Shown here one piece after another: positions 24,603 to 31,700 of a stretch of DNA of 64,000 nucleotides (within the stretch, counting starts at the first letter, position 1; each line of letters starts with the position of its first letter). The DNA is from Flavobacterium kayseriense (lineage in GTDB: Bacteria > Bacteroidota > Bacteroidia > Flavobacteriales > Flavobacteriaceae), in assembly GCF_014305095.1 (NCBI RefSeq), contig NZ_JACRUI010000004.1, forward strand, positions 408,851 to 472,850, written 5' to 3'. The notes beneath the pieces were generated by a model. It saw nothing but the letters and a program-made list of their open reading frames with translations. It was not told the origin of the DNA and did not search any database. Made by a program: the position numbers and the translations under genes.

Positions 24603-27107
24603 CTAAAATTTAGCCGAAACTTGCATACCAAACAATTGTGGTGCACCTGCTATAAAGGTAGGGATTCCAAAAGCCTGACCCGTATTTCCGGCATCGATAA
24701 TGTATTTTTTATTACCCACATTATTCATGTAAAAATTCACTTCATATTTTTTGTCAATTATTAGGCCAATTCTGGAATTTAAAATTCCGTATCCCGCTTG
24801 TGAAATATTGGACAAGTTCGTTTCTTCAAAAAATACTTTTGATTTATAAGTAAAAGAAGGTCGAATAAACAACTCTAATCTACTGTTTAATCTTGGAGTG
24901 ATGTCAAGTCCTGCAGAGATAGAGTGCTTAGGTGTTAATCTAAAAGTATTACCTGCTAATGCTTGTGGATTTCCATTGGCATCATTATCATCAAAAGAGG
25001 CATCTATATAACCGTAATTAGCAAAAAAACTAGCGTTTTTATTAAAAGCATATTGAAAAGCAGTCTCAAAACCAAAAGAAGATGCATTACCACTATCTTG
25101 AACCGCTGTAGTAAACACACCATTTACAAAAGAAGTGACACTCGTTTGAAAATTAGAGTAGTCGTAGATATACGCATTGATATCGAACTGTAATTTATTA
25201 TTCAAAAATAAAGATTTTGCACCAACCTCGTACGACCAAACGATTTCATTAGCCAAAACTCTTGTGCGAGCTGCTGTGATATTAATTACATTAGGTCTTC
25301 TTCCTCTCGAGGTAGTTGCAAATAATGTAATATTATCGTTAACCATATAATTTGCCGCAAAACGTCCTACCATGGATAAAAAGTTTTTATTAGCTACAAT
25401 TCTTTGGTTGTTTGTCGAGGCAAACAAATTATTGGGATATACATTTGTCAAATAACCCACATTAGACGCTGTGGTGGCATCTTGCACTTGGTAACCTGCA
25501 TTTGCATTTTCCCATGTACCGCGCAAACCTGCTGTTAAGGACAGTTTAGAAGTTAAATCATAAGATGCATCAGCGAAAATATCTCCTGAGTAATTACGAG
25601 AGAAATTGGTATTAGATTCAAAATTACTTGGATTGAAAGGTGCTCCTGCCAAAGGTCCAAAAGTAGCAGGATCATTCGGGATAGAAGGTAAATATTGAGG
25701 TTGACCGTTGACTACAAAAGTAGCTGGGCTCAAAAGTAACATTGCAAAACTCTGTTCGTTTACTTCCCAAGGCACGTATTGACTTCCGTTTTCTGCAAAG
25801 AAATTAGTTCCAATAAAACCTCTGAATTTTGAGTTTGTATCAAAGTTAAAACGCAACTCTTGACTGAATTGTTCTCCTTTGGCTATTTCTCTAAAAAACA
25901 GAGCAGGAGCCGCAGTACCATCAGCATCAAAAGCCTCATTCGAGTCAAAATCACGATAAGCAGTTGTAGCTGTCAAATTCCAATTTGGATTGAATTCATG
26001 ATTAACAATCGCAGTGATTCCTTTTACCGTTCGGTCTACACCTAATTCTTCCCCGCGTTCTAAGTCGGCAAAAGTATTTGGATTCGTATCCCCTCCTGCA
26101 GGAGCATAAGTACCACTTTTAAATGAGGTTCCCGGAGGTGTATCATGCTGCCAGTTGGCAATCAAATCAATCTTCGTTTTCTCTGAAGAGACATATTTTA
26201 ATGCTGCTCTAAATGCAAGCGTTTGCTTCCCGTTTAAAGTACCACCTGAAAGATTTTTAATATATCCGTCACGAGCATTGTATATTCCAGCGGCTCTAAA
26301 ATATAATTTATCTTTTACTAGTGGCGTATTAAAGTGACCATTAGCTAAAACTTGATCAAAATTTCCGTATCCTACTTTTAAGGCTCCTGTGCTTTCGTTT
26401 TTAGCCTTATTTTGAATAATGTGCATGGCACCAATTTGTGCACCACGACCAAATAATGTTCCTTGTGGCCCTTTTAAAACCTCAACACGTTCTACATCAA
26501 AAAGCTCTACGACAGACCCTCGTGATTTACTAATAGATACACCATCTTGAAAGATAGAAACTCTAGGCTCAACTCTAGAATCACCACTATCGCTGGTTAT
26601 ACCACGTATTACTACTCCCGGGTTATTAACACTTTGAATTTGCACTTGAAATCCTGGAACATAATCTGACAAAGCATCGTATTCAAAAGTCCCTTGTTTA
26701 TTTATAAAATCACTACCATACGACGTAATCGCAATGGGAACATCTTTATTTTTTTGTTCTCTCTTTTGAGCTGTTACGGTAATCCCTTCTAACATGGCGG
26801 GCATTTCTTCTAGCTCGAAATTAATTGTTGCAGTTCTTGCACTTAAAGTAACTTCTTTTTCTAAAGGAAGATAACCTTCGCGAGAAACTAAAATTTGATA
26901 GATTGTTGATTCTAGATCCTGAATAACAAATTGTCCAGCATTATCAGAGAGTGCGCTTTGCTTTAGACCTTTGATTGTTACCAAGGCTCCTTTGATATTT
27001 TTACCTTGATCTGATGTGATAGTTCCTCTTAGAGTAGCTTTACTTTGACCGCTTACAATCGAAATAACGAATAAAGACAGGAGGAGAATACAGTACTTAA
27101 AATTCAT
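24603..27107 (-). CDS. TonB-dependent receptor with carboxypeptidase-regulatory domain
   Basis: An 834-residue outer-membrane transporter. Signal peptide to about residue 20 (VISIVSG); a CarboxypepD_reg-like domain (about 24-105: LRGTITSDQGKNIKGALVTI); then the plug with ITVTAQKREQKNKDVPIAIT, FQVQIQSVNNPGVVIRGITS, VERVEVLKGPQGTLFGRG. The barrel ends GMQVSAKF with a terminal Phe. The AQKREQ...DVPIAIT plug is the type abundant in Sphingomonas/Caulobacter and marine Gammaproteobacteria, unlike the SusC-type plug, and no SusD gene is present. The gene heads a probable operon with a hydrolase and a phosphodiesterase, suggesting uptake of a lipid- or phosphodiester-like substrate. Confidence 0.92.
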   Translation of the reverse strand: MNFKYCILLLSLFVISIVSGQSKATLRGTITSDQGKNIKGALVTIKGLKQSALSDNAGQFVIQDLESTIYQILVSREGYLPLEKEVTLSARTATINFELEEMPAMLEGITVTAQKREQKNKDVPIAITSYGSDFINKQGTFEYDALSDYVPGFQVQIQSVNNPGVVIRGITSDSGDSRVEPRVSIFQDGVSISKSRGSVVELFDVERVEVLKGPQGTLFGRGAQIGAMHIIQNKAKNESTGALKVGYGNFDQVLANGHFNTPLVKDKLYFRAAGIYNARDGYIKNLSGGTLNGKQTLAFRAALKYVSSEKTKIDLIANWQHDTPPGTSFKSGTYAPAGGDTNPNTFADLERGEELGVDRTVKGITAIVNHEFNPNWNLTATTAYRDFDSNEAFDADGTAAPALFFREIAKGEQFSQELRFNFDTNSKFRGFIGTNFFAENGSQYVPWEVNEQSFAMLLLSPATFVVNGQPQYLPSIPNDPATFGPLAGAPFNPSNFESNTNFSRNYSGDIFADASYDLTSKLSLTAGLRGTWENANAGYQVQDATTASNVGYLTNVYPNNLFASTNNQRIVANKNFLSMVGRFAANYMVNDNITLFATTSRGRRPNVINITAARTRVLANEIVWSYEVGAKSLFLNNKLQFDINAYIYDYSNFQTSVTSFVNGVFTTAVQDSGNASSFGFETAFQYAFNKNASFFANYGYIDASFDDNDANGNPQALAGNTFRLTPKHSISAGLDITPRLNSRLELFIRPSFTYKSKVFFEETNLSNISQAGYGILNSRIGLIIDKKYEVNFYMNNVGNKKYIIDAGNTGQAFGIPTFIAGAPQLFGMQVSAKF

Positions 27108-27141
27108 TTTAAATGGAATTTGGATGGTTAATTATTTTGTC

Positions 27142-27149
27142 CAAAAGTA
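27142..27149 (-). promoter_or_regulatory. -7 box (TACTTTTG) for the receptor operon
   Basis: TAnnTTTG match on the minus strand, 34 nt before the receptor ATG; -33 not clear. The rest of the interval up to 27344 shows no other structure. Confidence 0.4.
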
Positions 27150-27344
27150 TTTTTTATTCCATTTCTACTAATTAAGAGAGTATTATTCTATGATTAAAAT
27201 TAATGACGAAAAAGCAGTAAATAACCTCTATTTAACATTTACATAAACCTGATGAACAGAATGCATTTTATTGAGGAATTCTGCTGAAGTTTGATCCAAA
27301 GTTTGCTACTAAAAAGACAATAGCAACTCTTGTTTGAAACTAAA

Positions 27345-27376
27345 AAACCGTTTCAAAATAAGTTTTGAAACGGTTT
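27345..27376 (-). terminator. terminator of the cyclophilin-FKBP... downstream side, upstream of the receptor operon
   Basis: Perfect 14-bp stem AAACCGTTTCAAAA / TTTTGAAACGGTTT with a 4-nt loop. It follows the minus-strand fusion gene (stop at 27407) and separates it from the receptor operon. Confidence 0.75.
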
Positions 27377-27406
27377 ATATAGTGTAATAATGAAGACTAG
27401 TGAATG

Positions 27407-28339
27407 TTATTTTACATCCATTAATTCTACATCAAAAATTAAAGTAGCGTTTGGTGGAATTACTCCTCCTGCTCCTGCTGGTCCGTATCCTAAATCAGAC
27501 GGAATAACAAAACGTGCTTTGTCTCCTACTTTCAATAGAGCAATACCTTCGTCCCATCCTTCGATCACTTGCCCTTGACCTAGTTTGAATTCGATTGGTT
27601 TTTTTCTTGGGTATGATGAATCAAAAACTTTTCCAGTTTCTAATGAACCTTCGTAGTGTACAGCAACTGTTTTACCGGCTACAGCTTGTTTTCCATCCCC
27701 TCTTTGGATGAATTGGTAACGCAATCCACTTTCTGTTTTTTCAAAACCTGCTGCTAATGTTTCCATTTTTGCTTCTGATTCTGCTTTCAAAGCGGCTTGT
27801 TTTTTCAAGCGAGCTCCTTTTAAACCTACAAATGCTTCGATAGCATTCCAGTTTTTAGCTTCTTCACCTACTCTAATGATTTCAACTGAATCTAAAGCAT
27901 CACCTTGAGCGATAGCATCTACCACATCTTGTCCTTCGATTACATTTCCAAAAACAGTGTGTTTATCATCTAACCATGGTGTTGCAACGTGAGTGATAAA
28001 AAATTGAGATCCATTTGAACCAGGACCAGAATTTGCCATAGACAACACACCAGGTGCATTATGACGTAAATCTTTGTGAAATTCATCATCAAATTTGTAC
28101 CCTGGATCTCCTGTTCCAGTTCCTTGAGGACATCCTCCTTGAACCATAAAATCAGGGATCACTCTATGAAAATTTAAACCATCATAGAATTTCTGTCCCT
28201 GAGGTTTAATTTTATTTTCCATATTTCCTTCGGCAAGAGCAACAAAATTCCCTACTGTTCCTGGAGTTAAATCGTGTGTTAGTTTTACTAAAACAGCACC
28301 TTTTGCAGTGTTGAATTTAGCGTATATTCCGTTTTCCAT
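27407..28339 (-). CDS. dual-family peptidyl-prolyl isomerase (cyclophilin-FKBP fusion)
   Basis: A 310-residue protein joining two unrelated proline isomerase folds. Residues about 1-160 are a cyclophilin: FYDGLNFHRVIPDFMVQGGC, SMANSGPGSNGSQFFITHV, LDDKHTVFGNVIEGQDVVD. Residues about 200-310 are an FKBP: VAVHYEGSLETGKVFDSSY, VIEGWDEGIALLKVGDKARF, IPPNATLIFDVELMDV. A charged helical linker (about 165-200) joins them. There is no signal peptide, so it is cytoplasmic. Cyclophilin-first fusions of this kind have been reported in Flavobacterium. It would speed folding around Xaa-Pro bonds. Confidence 0.94.
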   Translation of the reverse strand: MENGIYAKFNTAKGAVLVKLTHDLTPGTVGNFVALAEGNMENKIKPQGQKFYDGLNFHRVIPDFMVQGGCPQGTGTGDPGYKFDDEFHKDLRHNAPGVLSMANSGPGSNGSQFFITHVATPWLDDKHTVFGNVIEGQDVVDAIAQGDALDSVEIIRVGEEAKNWNAIEAFVGLKGARLKKQAALKAESEAKMETLAAGFEKTESGLRYQFIQRGDGKQAVAGKTVAVHYEGSLETGKVFDSSYPRKKPIEFKLGQGQVIEGWDEGIALLKVGDKARFVIPSDLGYGPAGAGGVIPPNATLIFDVELMDVK

Positions 28340-28381
28340 CTTTATTTATTTTTATTGAATTGCAAATTTACAAATTAATTT

Positions 28382-29566
28382 TTATCCATTACTACTTTCT
28401 ACCGCTTTCCCTCTAGCTTTATAGGTAAATCCATACACTGAAAATGCCAGCCCCGATAATAACAAACAACCTAAAGCTACCGCATGCCACCCTCCTAATT
28501 GCCATAAAAACAAGCCAAAGGCAGAACCTGCTGCTGTTCCCAAAAAGCTGAACGACATAAAAACAGTATTCATTCTATTTCTCGCCTCTGGCACGATCGA
28601 GTAAACTCGTGTTTGATTTGAAATATGCACGCCTTGAAGACCAATGTCGATTAATACTATTCCTATGACAAGACCTACGACACTCGCTCCTGAGAAGTAA
28701 AAAACAATAAAACTCAAGGCTATTAATACACAGCCATATCCAACGGCAACTCTAGAACTCCATTTATCCCCTAATTTACCAACTAAGGGTGCGGCCAAAG
28801 CTCCCGAAGCACCTACAATACCGAATAAACCTATAGTGGCGCTATTAAAATTAAAGGGTTCAGCAGAGAGTAATAAAACCATTGTAGTCCAAAAAGCACC
28901 AAATTGTGCGAAGCTAAATACGTTGATTAAGGTTGCTTCACGAAGTAAAGGTTGTTCCTTTATTAAAGTAAAAAGTGAACCGATAAGTTGACCATATGAG
29001 CCGTCGAAAACAGGTTTATTATAAGGAAATTGTTTTTTGATAATAAAGAATAAAAGCAAACAAAGTCCAGAAGCAATCCAAAACATAGCACGCCACCCTA
29101 ATACTTCACCTATGAATCCACTTAAAGTTCGTGATAACAAAATCCCCACTAAGAGTCCACTCATGATGGTTCCCACAACCTTACCTCTCTTTTCTGGAGC
29201 ACTTAGTGATGCTGCTAGCGGTAAAATAAGTTGCGGAACAATAGAGGTGATTCCTATTAAAAGGGAAGCGATTTCAAGCACGAAATAACTTTGCGCGGTT
29301 GCTGCAATAATTAATGCAATGACAGTGGCAAAAGTGGTATATAGTATTTGCGATTTACGCTCTAATTTATCACCTAATGGCACCATAAAGAATAAACCAA
29401 TAGCATAACCTGCTTGTGTGAGATAGGTTATTGTTCCTGCATCGGCATGCGGAATATTAAATTCGTCAGCAATTAAAACAATAAGCGGCTGACAGTAATA
29501 TAAGTTGGCAACTATAAGACCTGTAGCAATAGCCATAAACAGGACATTTTTGTTTGATAAATTCAT
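28382..29566 (-). CDS. major facilitator superfamily transporter
   Basis: A 394-residue protein with about 12 hydrophobic segments, the standard MFS length. The first helix reads FMAIATGLIVANLYYCQPLI. The loop 2-3 region MVPLGDKLERKSQIL carries the MFS motif A pattern (G-D-R/K). The closest impression is the YnfM/arabinose-efflux-like group, which includes drug and sugar exporters; the substrate is unknown. A TAnnTTTG box lies 4 nt upstream of the start, so the message may be leaderless. Confidence 0.9.
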   Translation of the reverse strand: MNLSNKNVLFMAIATGLIVANLYYCQPLIVLIADEFNIPHADAGTITYLTQAGYAIGLFFMVPLGDKLERKSQILYTTFATVIALIIAATAQSYFVLEIASLLIGITSIVPQLILPLAASLSAPEKRGKVVGTIMSGLLVGILLSRTLSGFIGEVLGWRAMFWIASGLCLLLFFIIKKQFPYNKPVFDGSYGQLIGSLFTLIKEQPLLREATLINVFSFAQFGAFWTTMVLLLSAEPFNFNSATIGLFGIVGASGALAAPLVGKLGDKWSSRVAVGYGCVLIALSFIVFYFSGASVVGLVIGIVLIDIGLQGVHISNQTRVYSIVPEARNRMNTVFMSFSFLGTAAGSAFGLFLWQLGGWHAVALGCLLLSGLAFSVYGFTYKARGKAVESSNG

Positions 29567-29570
29567 CCTG

Positions 29571-29578
29571 CAAAAGTA
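29571..29578 (-). promoter_or_regulatory. -7 box (TACTTTTG) abutting the MFS start
   Basis: TAnnTTTG on the minus strand ends 4 nt before the ATG at 29566. If used, transcription would begin at or next to the start codon. Confidence 0.4.
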
Positions 29579-29645
29579 CGTTCTGTTTTAAAAATTTGTG
29601 CTGTAAACAAAAGCTAATTTTTCATTAAAAGTAAATTAAAACAAC

Positions 29646-29676
29646 AAACCCTCATTAGTTTCGCCAATGAGGGTTT
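29646..29676 (-). terminator. terminator of the peroxiredoxin-like gene
   Basis: Perfect 11-bp stem AAACCCTCATT / AATGAGGGTTT with a 9-nt loop, downstream of the minus-strand gene at 29697-30362. Confidence 0.65.
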
Positions 29677-29696
29677 ACTAATTTAGCACTATCCTT

Positions 29697-30362
29697 TTAT
29701 TCTTGTAAAGTATCTAATGCTTTAAATATTTCAGTTGCTTCTGCTCTGTTACGATATTCAGCATCTAAAAAAGTATAAACTATTTTACCATCTTGATTGA
29801 TTACATAAGTTGCTGCTAATGGCAATTCATCTGAATCATCACCGTTGTAACCGTGCAAGTCAAAACCCTTCTGATATGAATCAGCTACGGCATCAGTTAA
29901 TTTAAAAACGATTCCGTACTCCTTAGCGACTTTGTTTCCTACATCACTTAGTACTTCAAATTCCAATTGGTGCTTCTCTGCAGTCGACATAGATTTGTCT
30001 GGTAACTCAGGTGTCAACGCTATTAGACTTGCTCCTTTTAATTGAATTGTGGGTAATTGTTCTTGTAAATAATGTAAAGTCATATTACAATAAGGACACC
30101 AACCACCACGATACCAAGTTAAAACTACCGGTCCTTTCTTCAAATAATCATTCAATTGCACCTCTTTACCAATAGCATTTGTCAAGATAAAATCAGGTGC
30201 GATATCATCATTTTTTTTTGCAGTAGCAATTAAGTTTTGTCGTACTACATCGGCAATTCCGTCTGCATATATTTCTTTAATTTGATCTGGTGCTTTAGCT
30301 TCCCATGCATTTTTAGCATTGTCTAAAGTTTCCTGTAAACTGATCGTATTTTCTGTACTCAT
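29697..30362 (-). CDS. peroxiredoxin-like protein (AhpC/TSA family)
   Basis: A 221-residue cytoplasmic thioredoxin-fold protein. It begins with a helical region (LQETLDNAKNAWEAKAPDQI), then DFILTNAIGKEVQLNDYLKK, VVLTWYRGGWCPYCNMTLHY (active-site CPYC), IALTPELPDKS, and LPLAATYVINQDGKIVYTF. The family reduces peroxides or disulfides. The motif RGGWCPYC is typical of the 'peroxiredoxin-like' group, whose peroxidatic Cys sits in CPYC. A TAATTTTG box lies 22 nt upstream. Confidence 0.88.
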   Translation of the reverse strand: MSTENTISLQETLDNAKNAWEAKAPDQIKEIYADGIADVVRQNLIATAKKNDDIAPDFILTNAIGKEVQLNDYLKKGPVVLTWYRGGWCPYCNMTLHYLQEQLPTIQLKGASLIALTPELPDKSMSTAEKHQLEFEVLSDVGNKVAKEYGIVFKLTDAVADSYQKGFDLHGYNGDDSDELPLAATYVINQDGKIVYTFLDAEYRNRAEATEIFKALDTLQE

Positions 30363-30384
30363 AATTATTGTTTGTTTGTCACGC

Positions 30385-30392
30385 CAAAATTA
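30385..30392 (-). promoter_or_regulatory. -7 box (TAATTTTG) for the peroxiredoxin-like gene
   Basis: TAnnTTTG match on the minus strand 22 nt before the ATG; no clear -33 TTG. Confidence 0.35.
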
Positions 30393-30461
30393 AGGCGGTG
30401 TTTTGCGATATAAATTATCGTTAAATTAGAAATTGTTATATAATTTCCATTGCTAATGCTT

Positions 30462-31457
30462 CTACTTCTCAAGAAACAGTAGTAATGGTTGAATGAATTC
30501 ATTAAAACTTTCGATATGCGGCATGTGCCCTATATTAGGGATTTCGATCAATTTTGCATTTGGTATTTTCTTTTGTGTTTCTTTCCCTAGGTTGTCATAC
30601 AATCCCATAGTTGCTTGTACTTCCTTTGAAACTAATGGTTTTCCTAAAGCTGTTCTATCTCTAGTTCCAATAATTAATAAGGTAGGTGCTTTTATATTTT
30701 GGAATTCATATACAACAGGCTGTGTAAAAATCATATCGTATGTTAAGGCAGAATTCCAAGCAATTCTTTTAAAATCAGAATTTAAGGTCCAACCGGCTAA
30801 TAAGTTTACCCATTCGTCGTATTCTGGCTTCCACTTTCCATCGTAGTAACTATCTAATTGGTATTTTTTAATACGCTCGTAACTTTGTGTTAGTTCGTTT
30901 TTGTACCACCAATCTACGGTTTGGTATGGTACTTTTAACTTCCAATCTTCCAAACCAATAGGATTTTCTAGAATTAATTTTTCCGTAACTTCTGGATACA
31001 TTAAAGCAAAGCGCGTGGCTATCATGCCCCCCATAGAATGACCTAAAACTGCTGTTTTTTGGATTCCGAGAGAGTCCAAAATATGCTTGGTGTTTTGTGC
31101 TAATTGCTGAAAAGTATATTGAAAATTGTCGGGCTTTGTTGATTTTCCAAAACCTATTTGATCAGGAACAATTACTCGAAAACCTTTTTTTGATAATGCA
31201 TCAATGGTTGTTCGCCAATAAGCCCCATTAAAATTTTTTCCATGAAGCAATAAAATATTTTTTCCGTTGTAATTGGAGGGTTTTATATCCATGAATTCCA
31301 TTTGGAGCTCCTGCTGCTGTACATTTATCGTAATAAAATGAGATGGGTAAGGATATTCATAATTAGAGAGATTGAGGTCTAACCATTGTAATTTTTCTTG
31401 CTGTGCAAAAGTTGCTATTGTGATAAAAAAGAGCAGTACTATTTTTTTGAATTTCAT
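30462..31457 (-). CDS. secreted alpha/beta-hydrolase
   Basis: A 331-residue protein with a signal peptide (KKIVLLFFITIATFAQQ). The canonical hydrolase fold shows NILLLHGKNFNGAYWRTTID, VIVPDQIGFGKSTKPD, the nucleophile elbow LGHSMGGMIATRFA (Ser in GHSMGG), TLLIIGTRDRTALG (acid) and IPNIGHMPHIE (His). This set is typical of epoxide hydrolase/haloperoxidase-like hydrolases; the substrate is unknown. It stands alone on the minus strand, with a structured non-coding element upstream at 31560-31640. Confidence 0.9.
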   Translation of the reverse strand: MKFKKIVLLFFITIATFAQQEKLQWLDLNLSNYEYPYPSHFITINVQQQELQMEFMDIKPSNYNGKNILLLHGKNFNGAYWRTTIDALSKKGFRVIVPDQIGFGKSTKPDNFQYTFQQLAQNTKHILDSLGIQKTAVLGHSMGGMIATRFALMYPEVTEKLILENPIGLEDWKLKVPYQTVDWWYKNELTQSYERIKKYQLDSYYDGKWKPEYDEWVNLLAGWTLNSDFKRIAWNSALTYDMIFTQPVVYEFQNIKAPTLLIIGTRDRTALGKPLVSKEVQATMGLYDNLGKETQKKIPNAKLIEIPNIGHMPHIESFNEFIQPLLLFLEK

Positions 31458-31559
31458 TTTTGTGATTTTCTATACGAATTGTAAATTTAAGGATTATCAA
31501 TGCGCAATGAAAAACATTAAGGAAACTTTACGATTTAATAATCAAATCTTGTCGATAAG

Positions 31560-31640
31560 CCTGCTCCCTAGCCCAGATGGAAACGGCATCCTATTATGCC
31601 GGGGTTCGGCATAATAGATAGAGTGGACAGCTGGAATTGC
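31560..31640. ncRNA. structured intergenic element, copy 2 (Flavo-1-like?)
   Basis: It contains CCCTAGCCCAGAT (31567-31579), then a perfect 9-bp hairpin TATTATGCC / GGCATAATA, and ends GGACAGCTGGAATTGC. CTAGC can pair with GCTGG to close a multi-branch fold. The end motifs match copy 1 at 4690-4850 while the central hairpin differs, as expected for a structured RNA or a dispersed element under structural selection. It looks like a recurring Flavobacterium intergenic element; assignment to Rfam Flavo-1 is a memory-based guess. Confidence 0.5.
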
Positions 31641-31649
31641 TACAAAAAA

Positions 31650-31676
31650 AAATGACATCCTTTACGAATGTCATTT
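31650..31676 (-). terminator. terminator of the M3 peptidase gene
   Basis: Stem AAATGACAT / ATGTCATTT with a 9-nt loop; on the minus strand it is followed by a run of nine T, matching the end of the minus-strand peptidase gene at 31701. Confidence 0.7.
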
Positions 31677-31700
31677 CCTTTAAAAAGATAAAATATTTGA

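Noticed and set aside
31372..31614. An 80-codon plus-strand frame opposite the start of the hydrolase gene
   Set aside because: It overlaps the hydrolase gene and the structured element; no recognisable protein features.
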